Assembly: GCA_900472175.1 (NCBI GenBank)
Contig: UCHD01000013.1
Coordinates: forward strand, 1-33,497
Origin: Hyphomicrobiales bacterium
GTDB taxonomy: Bacteria > Pseudomonadota > Alphaproteobacteria > Rhizobiales > Rhizobiaceae
Length of the DNA stretch: 33,497 nt
Reading direction: 5' to 3'
Positions 1-9,056 of this stretch are shown here, piece by piece (position 1 is the first letter of the stretch; every line of letters starts with the position of its first letter). Below the pieces are notes generated by a model. That model did no database searches and had not been told where the DNA came from. It saw only the letters and a program-made list of their open reading frames with translations. The position numbers and the translations under genes were made by a program.

Positions 1-135
1 GGCCCTCCTCGGATGCGTACCATTGAGTTTCTTGCGCGCCTGTTTGATGTGAAAGCACACATTGTGAAATCCAGCTACACCACGTCGTGGGACACGATCC
101 GACGGGTTGCCAAAGCGCGTTCAATAAAGCAATGA
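1..135 (+). CDS. 3' end of an unrecognised gene (cut by window edge)
   Basis: An open frame runs from the first base to a TGA at 133-135 and gives 44 residues of a C-terminus. The tail is basic (ending ...RRVAKARSIKQ) with a short aliphatic stretch before it. No family is recognised. The stop lies 28 bases before the next gene on the same strand, so the two may be co-transcribed. Whether it is a real gene cannot be judged without the upstream sequence. Confidence 0.35.
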   Translation, partial: GPPRMRTIEFLARLFDVKAHIVKSSYTTSWDTIRRVAKARSIKQ

Positions 136-163
136 GAGAAAGTCAGTGAGTGGAGATCAGTGA

Positions 164-622
164 ATGTTCGAACGCGCAGTGGAGTGGGCGAAAGTTGTTG
201 GCATGATCGGCGACATTGCTAAGGGCTCCTCGAAAGTGTCGCTTCGCCAGTACATCAAGTCACCGTCCGTTGATGATGCTCCGCTGCACCCGGTGTTTGG
301 TTGGGACTATCATCGCGTCCAATCACATGGAGCCGATACCAAGAATTTACCTGCCCTCGTCACCGACGCACAATTGACAGATATCCTGGCTAGCCTGACG
401 ACGGGTCGCGAAGAGACCTACGCCTACGAAGTCGATGGCGCGGAAAGCTTCGATGGTGAAGCCCAAAGCCTGCTGCTTCAATTTTCGAGTATTACGGTGA
501 CAACCGTCAAGTTGTCGGTTGGGACCGTGCATCTCGGCTGGTTCCTTATCTCGCTCAAGACCAACCCCGATGCCGTTCATTGGAAGATGCGCTACCACGA
601 GCGCAACTTGCGACCAGGCTAA
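164..622 (+). CDS. hypothetical protein, 152 aa
   Basis: This is a 152-residue frame with a clear GGAG Shine-Dalgarno sequence about 8 bases before its ATG. Nothing suggests a signal peptide. The middle is acidic, and the C-terminal third alternates hydrophobic and polar residues (SITVTTVKLSVGTVHLGWF), which suggests beta structure. I do not recognise a family. The codon use looks like that of a real rhizobial gene, with GC-rich third positions. It follows the cut-off frame at 1-135 by 28 bases and could form a pair with it. Small paired genes of this sort can be immunity or accessory proteins, but nothing here shows that. Confidence 0.55.
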   Translation: MFERAVEWAKVVGMIGDIAKGSSKVSLRQYIKSPSVDDAPLHPVFGWDYHRVQSHGADTKNLPALVTDAQLTDILASLTTGREETYAYEVDGAESFDGEAQSLLLQFSSITVTTVKLSVGTVHLGWFLISLKTNPDAVHWKMRYHERNLRPG

Positions 623-931
623 CCTTCACCTTCATATTTGAAGCTCAGGCAAGCAGTCATGACGACCTTCGATGCCTAATACCTTGAGCGATTACTCGCC
701 ACAACGACCAGGGCATCGGCGGCACGATCGTCTAGCAGGCTGGTGCTCTTTGTTCTCGTCCATCGCCGGAAGGCGAGCCGCAGGTCTTTCTGGCTGGAAG
801 CCGACGCAACGGACGGTGGGCCTGCTGAAGGGCATGTCGAGCCTGGAAAAACGTCTCATGAAGCTGCGGCGTTTGGAGATGGTCGGAAACACGAAAGCAC
901 ATTAAGATCGTGGCAACCACGAGCACCGCAC
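623..931. other. no convincing gene
   Basis: About 310 bases lie between the hypothetical gene and the convergent VOC gene. Short frames exist on both strands (for example 672-905 plus), but they are arginine-rich, lack good ribosome sites and overlap each other. I see no clear terminator hairpin with a T run. The stretch may be decayed coding DNA. Confidence 0.4.
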
Positions 932-1306
932 TTATCCCGCCGGTTCAGTCCGTGCGCTGAGTTTATGGCCATCCGGATCTCGAAGATAAGCGACGAAGGC
1001 CCCATTCGGACGCTCTGCGGGCGGGCTCTCGATCGCCGTGCCACCGTTTCTGGTGCCGGCCTCGTGCCATGCGAGAACATGATCGGGGGTTAAGGCGGCG
1101 ATACCGATCGTCCCACCGTTAGCAACGGTCGCCGGATTGCCGTCGATCGGTGTCGTAATCATCAGTCGACCGCCCTCATGGGCATAGATCAGCCTGCCCC
1201 TTGCATCCATCTCGCCGGGCTTGCCACCTAGTGCAGTGAATGTGGCGTCGTAGAAGCTTCTGGCCCGCTCAAGGTCGTTGCTGCCAATCATGATGTGAGT
1301 AAACAT
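932..1306 (-). CDS. VOC (glyoxalase/bleomycin-resistance fold) family protein
   Basis: This 124-residue protein opens with MFTHIMIGSNDLERARSFYD, the typical first beta-alpha unit of the vicinal oxygen chelate superfamily. It ends with the matching second unit containing AYLRDPDGHK. A longer frame reaches back to 1369, but the ATG at 1306 starts exactly at the domain and has GGAG 10 bases upstream, so it is chosen. Such small stand-alone VOC proteins include metal-dependent dioxygenases, lyases and drug-binding proteins. The substrate cannot be told from this sequence. The gene stands alone on the minus strand, and its promoter region overlaps a doubtful plus-strand frame. Confidence 0.85.
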   Translation of the reverse strand: MFTHIMIGSNDLERARSFYDATFTALGGKPGEMDARGRLIYAHEGGRLMITTPIDGNPATVANGGTIGIAALTPDHVLAWHEAGTRNGGTAIESPPAERPNGAFVAYLRDPDGHKLSARTEPAG

Positions 1307-1361
1307 GTCCTTATTCTCCAGTACGATACCCAGTGGGTCCTTTGTTGTATCCCACAAGCGG

Positions 1362-1676
1362 ATGGTCACGCCGGAACAGCTTGCAGCCCATGCTTTAGGC
1401 CGTTCCGTCGACTTGGAGAAGGATGGTTACGACTTTATCCCGGAAGCGTTGTATTATCTGGCCCGCTATCCGCTGACAGATGACCAGCTCGCCTCCGTCG
1501 AGAAGATGGTAAGCAACACTGGTGGAGTAAAACTTAAAATCGAAAGGTTGCTTTTACCCTCCGCGCTTAAGGAGGTTGCGTTTCGTCACGCTGACCCTAA
1601 GTTCTCGCTATGGGTAATGCGCGCTCAACCCGCACAGCGACGACAGACACATCGGGAAAGCGTTTCCAGAGGGTGA
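1362..1676 (+). CDS. possible small unrecognised ORF
   Basis: A plus-strand frame of about 104 residues begins MVTPEQLAAHALGRSVDLEK and contains a plausible soluble helical segment (DFIPEALYYLARYPLTDDQL). A possible AAGGAGG-like site lies at 1569-1575, inside the frame rather than before the start. The tail (from about 1610) overlaps the start of the diguanylate cyclase gene in another frame and becomes arginine/glutamine-rich, which suggests that the real coding part, if any, ends earlier or is decayed. It may be a remnant. No family is recognised. Confidence 0.25.
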   Translation: MVTPEQLAAHALGRSVDLEKDGYDFIPEALYYLARYPLTDDQLASVEKMVSNTGGVKLKIERLLLPSALKEVAFRHADPKFSLWVMRAQPAQRRQTHRESVSRG

Positions 1677-2881
1677 CCCCCAGCGTTGCCGCAGAGATCG
1701 AACGGCAATTAAGCGGTCGCACGCGTGATATTCACCTTGACGACGAACTTGCAGAACTATTTCGCGAGCGCGCCTGGCGCCAGACAGCGAAGATCGTCAG
1801 GGCCTGGATGTTCTGGGTTATCCTACTCGACGTTGTGACCTTGGCTCTCAATGCGATACTGCTTCCACTCCATACGGTTTCGCAAATGCTTATTCCTGCC
1901 TTGATCCTTCCACCCGCGGCTTTGGTCACTGCGTTGGCTTTTCGCAGGCCGCGCGCGCCTTGGCAACAGGCCGCTTTCGTCGTCGCCGGCATGTGCCTGA
2001 TATTGCTGTCGGTTGCTCTGGTGGGGGTTAATACCGGTGGTGAGTTTTATGAGCGGCACCTGACAATCATGCTCTTTGTCGCTGTCACGGCCATAATTAT
2101 TTTTCCTATCCCGCTCGTCTGGGCGGCCATGATCGGTGGTTTTGCCCTCAGCCTCTATCTTGTGTTCCAATTGCAAAATCCGGGTATCCAAGCGGGAAGT
2201 GCCCTGGCGGGCTCCCTATTTTTTGCGTGTGGGGTGGGCGCGACCATCGTGGCGCGCCGCACCGCGACGATCCTCGCGCAGAAGACCTTTTTGCTTGAAC
2301 TCAGAGATCAAAGCCGACTAGCCGACCTTACCGAGGCCAACACGCGGCTTGAGTTGTTGGCGCGTACGGATCCCCTTACAGGTGTCGCCAATCGGCGCTC
2401 CATGATGGAAACGCTCGATCGCTTCTGGGGAACGGTAAAGCCGGAAAAGAATGCGGCAATGCTGATGTGCGATATCGACGAATTCAAACGTCTAAACGAT
2501 AACCTCGGGCATGCCGAAGGTGACCGCTGTCTTGTGAAGATCGCGGGCATCATCCAGAGTTGCTTGAGAGAAACCGACCACGTCGCCCGTTACGGAGGCG
2601 AGGAGTTCCTCGTTTTCCTCCCGGAAACCGGCGAACAGGAGGCCGCTCACATTGCGGAGAATATCCGCGGCCGCGTGGAAGCAGCTTTGCTTCCAAACCC
2701 GACATCTAGCGTTGCTCCTTACGTCACCCTCAGCGTCGGGGTCGCGACGCTTGAAGCGCGCAGCACGACCGTATCCGCGGAGGACGTTCAGAGCCAAGCC
2801 GATGAGGCCCTTTATCTTGCCAAGAGGCAAGGGCGAAATCGGGTGGTTGCTCGGACATTCCCGCCCGACGGTTTGCCATAG
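1610..2881 (+). CDS. membrane-bound diguanylate cyclase (GGDEF domain)
   Basis: The product has 423 residues. About six hydrophobic segments (roughly 65-87, 92-111, 119-141, 151-173, 175-189, 196-216) form an integral-membrane sensor part. A short coiled-coil linker (about 228-250) follows, then a GGDEF domain (about 250-412). The domain keeps the RTDPLTGVANRR entry motif, metal-binding Asp288 in CDIDEF, and the signature GGEEF at 329-333. It also keeps an RxxD product-inhibition site (RETD, 320-323) five residues before it. It should therefore make cyclic di-GMP from two GTP and be feedback-inhibited. The ATG at 1610 is the first in frame after a stop at 1592; no strong ribosome site is visible. 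It converges with the trb operon, so any link with conjugation is only positional. Confidence 0.93.
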   Translation: MGNARSTRTATTDTSGKRFQRVTPSVAAEIERQLSGRTRDIHLDDELAELFRERAWRQTAKIVRAWMFWVILLDVVTLALNAILLPLHTVSQMLIPALILPPAALVTALAFRRPRAPWQQAAFVVAGMCLILLSVALVGVNTGGEFYERHLTIMLFVAVTAIIIFPIPLVWAAMIGGFALSLYLVFQLQNPGIQAGSALAGSLFFACGVGATIVARRTATILAQKTFLLELRDQSRLADLTEANTRLELLARTDPLTGVANRRSMMETLDRFWGTVKPEKNAAMLMCDIDEFKRLNDNLGHAEGDRCLVKIAGIIQSCLRETDHVARYGGEEFLVFLPETGEQEAAHIAENIRGRVEAALLPNPTSSVAPYVTLSVGVATLEARSTTVSAEDVQSQADEALYLAKRQGRNRVVARTFPPDGLP

Positions 2882-3470
2882 ACCTGAAAAAACTGTTTCA
2901 AATTCAGTTGGGGGCAATGACCCTCCAATCTCACGTCTAACTAGCGCTAATATCGCCCCGTCTGCAAGAGAGGGATTGGCTCGATGAAATTGAGTGCCAG
3001 TCGCCCGGCAATTGGATCTTCTTCGTCCCCCATTCTTTTTATTCGTCCTCAATCTGATGAAGACGAAGCGGTTGGTTGACGACGACGTGGCGGACGACAC
3101 CCTTGAGTCCGCCAGGAACGCCCATTGCCGCCGGAGTGGGCGGTGGTCATTCCCACCTGCCGACAAGGCGTTTGACCGCATTAAGACGAGCGAACGAATT
3201 GGCGCAGGAAGCAAAAGCGGCCATTATCGTGGGTGCAGTTCAAAAACCTGACGACGCTATAATCGCACCGCCCGTCTCAGTAACGCCCGATAAGATTGTA
3301 CGAGGATGTCGATATCATCGCCGCGAAACCAAAAAAAGACCGTTCCGACGAGGCTGCCCCGTGTCTTCGCTTCGCGCGACACATAGCGGCTGCAGCGCGG
3401 TACGTCTCTTACATCCCTCGGGCATGACAATCTTACTCCCCGAGGCTCTTCGTATCGACCACACGGATTG
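2882..3470. other. 589-bp gap between convergent genes, no supported gene
   Basis: This region separates the 3' end of the diguanylate cyclase gene from the 3' end of trbI. Several short frames occur on both strands but none has a ribosome site plus recognisable content. One piece (about 3170-3300, plus) reads smoothly for about 35 residues (RANELAQEAKAAIIVGAVQ...), which may be decayed coding DNA. In Ti plasmids traR and traM are usually found just beyond trbI; no TraR- or TraM-like reading is visible here. A 7-bp inverted repeat (3416-3422 with 3439-3445) lies just past trbI but has no T run. Confidence 0.5.
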
Positions 3471-4790
3471 TCAACCGAAGCTCCTTGGAAAAACGATATC
3501 TTGATCGACGAGGACGTTGAATTTGTACCCTGGCCGAATTTCAAGCGTCGGCTGAACATCCATGTTCCGTTGGATGGTCCGGTCCGCAACCCGACCGAAG
3601 GTCTCTGCGAAATTCCGCCGCGCCGCGTCCGAGGCCGTGTCCTGGGTCGCGAGCGTCGAACTTTCCGGAACGGCCATGTCGATCCCTGTTCCGATCAGGG
3701 CAATCAGCACCGCCGAGCCGAACGTTTTCAAATAATGGTTGTTCACCTTGTCGCTGAAACCGCCATATCCTTGCGCGTCCGTCCCCGACATGCCGCCGAT
3801 TTGCAGTGTAGAGCCGTTCGGGAAAATGATGTCGGTCCACACGACGAGAACGCGTTTCTGTCCGAAGGAGACCTTGCTGTCATAGCGGCCGAAAAGCTTC
3901 GTTCCTTGCGGAATGAGCAGTCGATGGCCTGTCGCGCTGTCATAGACGTTCTGGCTCACCTGGGCGGTGATCCGGCCCGGAAGATCGGAATTGATGCCCG
4001 TGATCAGTGTTGCCGGAATGACCGAGCCGCGCTTTAGTTCGAAGGGCGACTGTTGGCGCACGACACGGTTCGGCAAGTAACCGAGATCCCTGAGATCGGC
4101 GTTGAAGAAGTCCTCTTTTGAGCCCTGCCCATTGGGATCAGCATTTTGACCACCCAAGCCGGCGCGCAACGCGGCCGCATATAGATCGGACGGCTGCCCC
4201 GCCGTTGCGGACGGCGTTGTGGCAACTGCGGTGGTGTCCGTAGTCGCGCGTTTTGCTTCCCCACGCGCTTCCAGCTTGCTGCGATCGATGGCAAGCGGCG
4301 CGTCGTATGCGGCATTGTTTGCCTGCAGGCGCGCCATCCGCTGGCGCTGCTGCTCCCGCACATATTGTTCCTGGTGTTCGCGCTGAAGGCGGGCACGCCA
4401 AACATCCTCGGGCTCAAGCTCCTGACCGCGCTGCTGGTTCTCTCGCCCTTCCGGCTGCGACGTGAAGGGATTGCTGGTCTTCTCTTCGACCCGCTTTGTT
4501 TTGGCCGGCGTCGGCTGGAAGGTGGTCTGCTGCTGTGGTTCGCCGATAATGCCATCGGTGACGCCGCGTTTGATCTGGTCGGCGTAGGTGGAAGCGGGAT
4601 TGCCCGAACTCGTCTCCGGGCCATTATCCTTGCCGAAATACAACCCGCGCGAGGCAAGCCCATAAAAGATGACGCCAAGAAATGTGACCGCAAGGACGAT
4701 AATGACGACGATCGGCAGTCGGTTGATCCGCCGGATAGTGGATGGGCCCTGGCTGTTTGGGGCGCCGCCGAGATTGAGAGATTGCACCAT
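3471..4790 (-). CDS. trbI: TrbI, VirB10-like channel protein of the mating-pair formation system
   Basis: This 439-residue protein starts MVQSLNLG. It has one transmembrane helix at about 25-45 (LPIVVIIVLAVTFLGVIFYGL), then a long proline/glutamine-rich periplasmic linker containing a charged coiled-coil stretch (about 110-170). A TrbI/VirB10 domain with the conserved ...GTKLFGRYDSKV... and C-terminal RPGYKFNVLVDQDI follows. VirB10 family proteins span both membranes and gate the type IV secretion channel. The ATG at 4790 follows a GGGAGGA ribosome site and matches the usual Ti-type N-terminus; an ATG at 4805 is possible but overlaps trbH. It is the last gene of the traI-trb operon, 11 bases after trbH. 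Confidence 0.96.
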   Translation of the reverse strand: MVQSLNLGGAPNSQGPSTIRRINRLPIVVIIVLAVTFLGVIFYGLASRGLYFGKDNGPETSSGNPASTYADQIKRGVTDGIIGEPQQQTTFQPTPAKTKRVEEKTSNPFTSQPEGRENQQRGQELEPEDVWRARLQREHQEQYVREQQRQRMARLQANNAAYDAPLAIDRSKLEARGEAKRATTDTTAVATTPSATAGQPSDLYAAALRAGLGGQNADPNGQGSKEDFFNADLRDLGYLPNRVVRQQSPFELKRGSVIPATLITGINSDLPGRITAQVSQNVYDSATGHRLLIPQGTKLFGRYDSKVSFGQKRVLVVWTDIIFPNGSTLQIGGMSGTDAQGYGGFSDKVNNHYLKTFGSAVLIALIGTGIDMAVPESSTLATQDTASDAARRNFAETFGRVADRTIQRNMDVQPTLEIRPGYKFNVLVDQDIVFPRSFG

Positions 4791-4801
4791 ATGATCCTCC
4801 C

Positions 4802-5278
4802 TCACCCACGCCGCATGAGCGACAAGGCGCTCGCTGGCGTCGCGCCGTTTGCCGTGACGGAATAAGCGCGGCCGAGCTCGACGCTATTTGTCGATAGACG
4901 GGCCAGCACCTGACCATCGACGTCTAAAATCACATAGGTGAGCGGGATGACCGTCGCGCCGCTATCTGTCTTCTGGTCGGTGACGACGGCATAGCCCCAT
5001 CCCTTCAGCGCCGCTTCCATCGCCTGTCCGAAGGGCGAGGTATCAGTCTTCAGCGCAACGGTCGCTTTTCCCGGCCCGATCTGTTCGGCAAGGCGGCTCA
5101 CCATGTCGCCGGCGATTGCGCTGGCAGCGGGACCGGAGATTTCCGGCGGCGCTGTGCTGGAAACGAGCCCTTCTGTTCCGGTCGACTGGCATCCGGAAAG
5201 AAGGGCAGCTAGGGCGCAGGCTGCGGCAAAGTTGCGGAGGGGTTGCAAGGCGCGCGAATGGGAGAGAGGGATGTTCAT
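4802..5278 (-). CDS. trbH: TrbH, conjugal transfer lipoprotein
   Basis: The product is 158 residues with an N-terminal hydrophobic segment ending in a lipobox (ALLSGC, Cys30), so it should be a lipid-anchored envelope protein. The position between trbG and trbI and the length fit TrbH of Ti-type conjugation systems, whose exact job in the channel is not settled; the lipoprotein character recalls VirB7-like partners. The start is fixed by the TAATG junction: the A of the trbG stop at 5278 is also the first base of this ATG. A longer frame to 5320 exists but would run into trbG. Confidence 0.93.
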   Translation of the reverse strand: MNIPLSHSRALQPLRNFAAACALAALLSGCQSTGTEGLVSSTAPPEISGPAASAIAGDMVSRLAEQIGPGKATVALKTDTSPFGQAMEAALKGWGYAVVTDQKTDSGATVIPLTYVILDVDGQVLARLSTNSVELGRAYSVTANGATPASALSLMRRG

Positions 5279-6129
5279 TACCGCCCTCCCCGCTTGATGG
5301 TGATCTTTTCCTGCTTCCAACCGACCCCCGACACGAGCACGGCGCGATCGACATGGTAGTCGACGACCATCAAGTCGCCCTTCATCCGGTAGTTGACGAT
5401 CCGGTTCTGCCCGCCTGACGTGACGAACAAAACCGGCGCATCCTGGCCGGAGATCGAGCGTGGAAACTGGATATAGGTCTTGAGCCCATCGGAATAGACC
5501 CGCGTCGGTCGCCAGCCCGCGTTGCCCGAGACCGAATAGGAAAAGTTCAGCTGCTCAGCCGGAACGCCAGCGCCCGGGATGGTACTTGCTTCCAGCCTTG
5601 CGTTGATGTCGGCAAGCTTTGCCGAAACGTCCTCGGGATATTCAAACCCGACACGCGCCATGTACTGGCTCGAATGGGATTTAAGCTGGATGTGATAGGT
5701 CCGCCTCGACGTCGTCACCACCATTGAGGTCACAAGACCAGGCTCCGACGGTTTGACGATCAGATGGATGGCCTGACCGCCGGCAGCACCTGAGGTCGCC
5801 GGTTCGACCTTCCAGCGCACGGTGTCGCCGACCAGCACGTCACGGACCACCTCGCCGCCCTGCAATTCAATGTCGCAAACCTGTAGCGGCGAGCAGACGA
5901 CGGAGGGCTGCACCTCGCCATAAAGGAAGATCACCTTTCCGTCGGCACCCTTGGTCACCAAGCCGCGAGACCCTCGCCACTGTGTGGAGATCCCCATGCC
6001 CTTTGCTTCGTTAGCTGTGACGCCATCGGCAGCATATGCATGCGGAGGAGCGACCACTGAAGACGCCAACAGTGCCGAGGCGAGAGCGCCCGTCAGGGTG
6101 GCCCGTGTTCTTTTGCGCGGGATATTCAT
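5278..6129 (-). CDS. trbG: TrbG, VirB9-like outer-membrane channel protein
   Basis: The protein has 283 residues. A signal peptide (basic MNIPRKRTR, hydrophobic core, cleavage after AYA at about residue 33) is followed by the VirB9/TrbG fold, with [16 protein letters not shown] and the C-terminal [18 protein letters not shown]. It forms the outer-membrane part of the type IV secretion core complex with TrbH and TrbI. Starts at 6165 or 6141 are also open. The one at 6129 is chosen because the signal peptide begins there and trbF ends at 6147; GAAAGG lies about 13 bases upstream, so this choice is not certain. Confidence 0.95.
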   Translation of the reverse strand: MNIPRKRTRATLTGALASALLASSVVAPPHAYAADGVTANEAKGMGISTQWRGSRGLVTKGADGKVIFLYGEVQPSVVCSPLQVCDIELQGGEVVRDVLVGDTVRWKVEPATSGAAGGQAIHLIVKPSEPGLVTSMVVTTSRRTYHIQLKSHSSQYMARVGFEYPEDVSAKLADINARLEASTIPGAGVPAEQLNFSYSVSGNAGWRPTRVYSDGLKTYIQFPRSISGQDAPVLFVTSGGQNRIVNYRMKGDLMVVDYHVDRAVLVSGVGWKQEKITIKRGGR

Positions 6130-6146
6130 GTTCGGGGCCATGCCTT

Positions 6147-6824
6147 TCAAAGCTGTGCTGTCCATTCAAAGTCGCGGAGATAGAGACCGATGGGATTCAA
6201 GCGAATAACACCCTCGTCCTGCGGCGGTGTCAGGGTTACGGTGGCGATACCGCGGAAGCGGCGGACGGCGGTTTCCTTGCCGCGCCGGTCGCGCTCGAAT
6301 TCCGTCCAGTCCATCTGATAGCTCTGGTTCGACAACGCGACGATGTTGTTCACCTCGATGGCGACAGTCGAATTCTTGGCTTTTTCGAATGGTGAGTTCG
6401 ACCGAAACCAGGCATTGACCTTCTCGGTCGCCGGATCGGATGTCCTCAGCAGCCCATAAGTTCGGTCGATATATTGCTTCTGCACGACCGCATCCGGCGT
6501 GACGCTTCGAAAGTTCGAGACGAAACTGCCGAGGGTGGCGCGCACGACACGCGGATCGGCATATTCGATCTGCTGCGGAAAGCCGGCATTGACGGCGGTG
6601 CCGAGCTTGTCGACCTCGACGATATACGGGACGAGCTTAACCTGGGTGCTCTGGTACAGTGCGTAGCCAAAGCCGATCACTGCCATGGTCATGCCGGCGA
6701 TGCCGACGATGCGCCATGCAGCGGCGGATCTGACGTAGGAGCCATAACGCTCGTTCCATTCGTTGCGGGCGGCGATATAGGGATTGGCAAGATCGGGATT
6801 ATCAAGCGGATTGTGTCCGGCCAT
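6147..6824 (-). CDS. trbF: TrbF, VirB8-like inner-membrane protein
   Basis: This 225-residue protein has a short cytoplasmic N-terminus, one transmembrane helix at about 37-57, and a periplasmic VirB8/TrbF domain (about 60-225). Members of this family nucleate assembly of the type IV secretion channel and contact VirB9/VirB10 homologues. The N-terminal [21 protein letters not shown] block is typical of TrbF. It starts 17 bases after trbL and is followed by trbG with a similar gap, in the standard Ti order L-F-G-H-I. Confidence 0.96.
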   Translation of the reverse strand: MAGHNPLDNPDLANPYIAARNEWNERYGSYVRSAAAWRIVGIAGMTMAVIGFGYALYQSTQVKLVPYIVEVDKLGTAVNAGFPQQIEYADPRVVRATLGSFVSNFRSVTPDAVVQKQYIDRTYGLLRTSDPATEKVNAWFRSNSPFEKAKNSTVAIEVNNIVALSNQSYQMDWTEFERDRRGKETAVRRFRGIATVTLTPPQDEGVIRLNPIGLYLRDFEWTAQL

Positions 6825-6841
6825 GGCTGATCGGCCTCCAG

Positions 6842-8029
6842 TTATTTGGTCTCGTTAAGTGGCGGTGGTGGAGGCGATGCGGTCCGACCCGACTGCTGGT
6901 CGAGTTTGGCATTGGCAAGCCCGAGCAGAGATCCGGCATAGGCGCCGGGTGACCCGACCGCCTTGTCCTTCGCGGCCGAACCGACAGCACCTGCCGCACC
7001 ACCGATGCCAGCTTCCATGCCGCGCATCGCGGCACTGCCAAGGGATGCTCCCCCTGCCCTTGCCGCGCCTGCTGCCTGAAACCCTCTGCTGGCTGCTGCG
7101 GTCGCCAAAAAGCCAGCGCCCGCCGCAAAAGATGCGGCCTGTCCACCGTGGCGGATGGATTCCATACCACCGGAAACGGACGCACCCTGGACCACGCCCT
7201 GGAGGATCGGCGGCACATACATGGCGATGACGAAGACCACGACCGAAATGCCGGCGATCGCGAGTGTGGTGATGAACTGCTCGGAGGTTGCCGTGGGTGC
7301 CTCGGCCAGTCCCAGCAGGATGTCGGAGCCGATCTTGGCGATCATCACCAGCGCCATCAGTTTCATGCCGACGGAAAAGGCGTACACCAGATATTTGATC
7401 GCGAAATCCTTGGTGTAGGACGTACCGCCCAATCCGAGCATGATCATTCCCGCCAGAAGGCCGACATACATTTCCACCATCACCGAGACGAAGATGGCGG
7501 CAACGAGCGAGAAGCAGACGACGACCACGACCATGGCGAAAACGGCGGCGATCGCCAGGGAGTTGTCCTCGAAGAGGCCAAACTTCGCCTGTTCTGACAT
7601 TTTGGTCGCAACACGAATACCGGCGTCGAAAATGTTGGCGGGCGAAGCCGACCCACCGCCAGCACCAATCTGGTAGAGGCTGTCGACGACAGCCTTGGCG
7701 AATGCCGGCCCCCGGTCGAGGATGAAGGCGAACAATCCGATAAACATGATGCGCTTCACCAGTTCCGCAAACCAGCTGTCGAGCGATGCGGCGTTAATTG
7801 CCAGCCATACAGCGGCGATGCCGACCTCGATGCCCGCCAGGATCCAGAATAACGAGCGGGCCGCATCCATGACCGTCGTCTCCCAGCCTTTGGCTGCGGC
7901 AACGACGGAGTTCTCCAGGGTCGTCAGCACTTGGCCCTGCTGCGCCAGAGCGGGCGTGCTCGCGATCAGGATGAGGCCGATCGCGATAAGGGCGGGCTCG
8001 ATGCGCCGGGAGGCAGGAACGATTACCAT
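6842..8029 (-). CDS. trbL: TrbL, VirB6-like polytopic inner-membrane protein
   Basis: The protein is 395 residues. It begins with a signal-like hydrophobic segment ending in TPALAQ, followed by about five to six further transmembrane segments (to about residue 265) and a glycine/alanine-rich tail that ends in a proline run. This is the TrbL/VirB6 architecture: the family forms the inner-membrane part of the DNA translocation path and contacts the DNA during transfer in VirB6. The ATG at 8029 sits inside the end of trbK (ATGG-TAA, 7-base overlap), so translation is probably coupled. Confidence 0.95.
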   Translation of the reverse strand: MVIVPASRRIEPALIAIGLILIASTPALAQQGQVLTTLENSVVAAAKGWETTVMDAARSLFWILAGIEVGIAAVWLAINAASLDSWFAELVKRIMFIGLFAFILDRGPAFAKAVVDSLYQIGAGGGSASPANIFDAGIRVATKMSEQAKFGLFEDNSLAIAAVFAMVVVVVCFSLVAAIFVSVMVEMYVGLLAGMIMLGLGGTSYTKDFAIKYLVYAFSVGMKLMALVMIAKIGSDILLGLAEAPTATSEQFITTLAIAGISVVVFVIAMYVPPILQGVVQGASVSGGMESIRHGGQAASFAAGAGFLATAAASRGFQAAGAARAGGASLGSAAMRGMEAGIGGAAGAVGSAAKDKAVGSPGAYAGSLLGLANAKLDQQSGRTASPPPPPLNETK

Positions 8030-8250
8030 CTCGGCTTCATCTCCTGGCCGCCGCGAATGTCTCGAGTAGTGTCGCCGCCAAAGAACCTTTCCCGGTGGGC
8101 ACGGCGGTCGGCGTCGGATGCAGACTCTGGCAATGCTTCATCCGCTCCGGACATGGGAGCCGGTCCTGGCTGGACGATCCCCCTGGCGATGCCGACGCCG
8201 GACGCGATAATCCCCACGACAACGAGGATGATGACAAGGCGCGGGCTCAC
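8023..8250 (-). CDS. trbK: TrbK, putative entry exclusion protein
   Basis: This small protein of 75 residues has a single N-terminal hydrophobic segment (LVIILVVVGIIASGVGIA) followed by a short charged periplasmic part that ends [12 protein letters not shown]. Position between trbJ and trbL and size fit Ti-type TrbK, proposed to block entry of a second copy of the same plasmid; no lipobox cysteine is present, unlike RP4 TrbK. Translation starts at GTG (8250), forming a GTGA overlap with the trbJ stop. Its C-terminal tail is strikingly like that of TrbJ next to it (see findings). Confidence 0.88.
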   Translation of the reverse strand: MSPRLVIILVVVGIIASGVGIARGIVQPGPAPMSGADEALPESASDADRRAHRERFFGGDTTRDIRGGQEMKPRW

Positions 8251-9056
8251 CAGCGGGGCTCCATCGTCTGGCCGCCGCGGATATCATGCTCGCTTCCGCT
8301 GAAGAATTTTTCCCGGCGCGCCTGGGCCAAATCCTTTTGCGCCTGTTCAGACTGGAACCAGGTGCCCATCATCGTCATCTGCTGGGAGACGAGACCACGC
8401 AGTTTTTGCATCTGCGCGACCTGCTGTGCGGCAATCTGGTGTCCAACCTGCAACGCCTTCATCTGCCCGTCGGCTGATTCCGACATCGATCGCAGCGACG
8501 ACATCGTGCTTTCCTCGCTTGAGAACTGATCCGACGTCAGGTTAGCGGCCTTCAAGGTGCCTCCGATCGTGTCGCGGTTGGTGTCGGACCAGTTCTGATA
8601 GGTGGAAGAGAAGCCTGCCCCGTCGGGCAGGTTGCTTTTCATCTCGGCAAAGCTTTGGAAACGCTGCTTGAGCACGTCGTCGATATTGCCCATCGAGAAC
8701 GCAACGCCCTGCCCTTGCGCCACGACGTTCTGCAGGTTTTTCAGGTCGCTTTCGACCTGGCCCCAGATGTGGCTTGGCAATTGCGCCGTGTTTTGCAGCA
8801 TGTTGTTGTAGATGTTGATCTGGTTCTGGATCTGCTCGGCAAGCTGCGAGATCTGGGTAATCTGGTTGTTGACCTGCTCGGCCGACTTGCCGACCAGCGA
8901 GATCAGTTCTGTATTGTTGGCGATCTGTGTCCATTCGGTCGCCTGGCCCGTCACGCCGCCGGCTTGGGCTGAAGCCGGAAACACGACGGGTATAATGACG
9001 GCTGCTATGGCAGTGGCGCACACGATATTATTCAGTCGGAAAAAGTGTCTCGGCAT
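8247..9056 (-). CDS. trbJ: TrbJ, VirB5-like exported conjugation protein
   Basis: The protein has 269 residues with a cleavable signal peptide (hydrophobic 10-25, cleavage near ASA-Q at 30 or after AQA at 32). A largely helical body follows, with glutamine/asparagine-rich coiled-coil segments (QITQISQLAEQIQNQI) typical of TrbJ/VirB5. VirB5 proteins sit at the tip of the T pilus or conjugative pilus and help contact the recipient. The start at 9056 lies 29 bases inside the 3' end of trbE. The C-terminus ends DIRGGQTMEPRW, nearly matching that of TrbK; I do not recall this as a general feature of TrbJ. Confidence 0.93.
   Translation of the reverse strand: MPRHFFRLNNIVCATAIAAVIIPVVFPASAQAGGVTGQATEWTQIANNTELISLVGKSAEQVNNQITQISQLAEQIQNQINIYNNMLQNTAQLPSHIWGQVESDLKNLQNVVAQGQGVAFSMGNIDDVLKQRFQSFAEMKSNLPDGAGFSSTYQNWSDTNRDTIGGTLKAANLTSDQFSSEESTMSSLRSMSESADGQMKALQVGHQIAAQQVAQMQKLRGLVSQQMTMMGTWFQSEQAQKDLAQARREKFFSGSEHDIRGGQTMEPRW

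Noticed and set aside
2891..2909. AACTG / CAGTT inverted repeat after the diguanylate cyclase gene
   Set aside because: Five pairs with a 9-base loop and no T run; not a convincing terminator.
2492..3214. 240-residue minus-strand frame across the end of the diguanylate cyclase gene and the following gap
   Set aside because: Half is antisense to the GGDEF domain; the rest is low-complexity Arg/Ser-rich sequence without a good ribosome site.
3416..3445. CCTCGGG / CCCGAGG inverted repeat after trbI, possible terminator
   Set aside because: Only 7 pairs with a 16-base loop and no T run on the downstream side; too weak to call.
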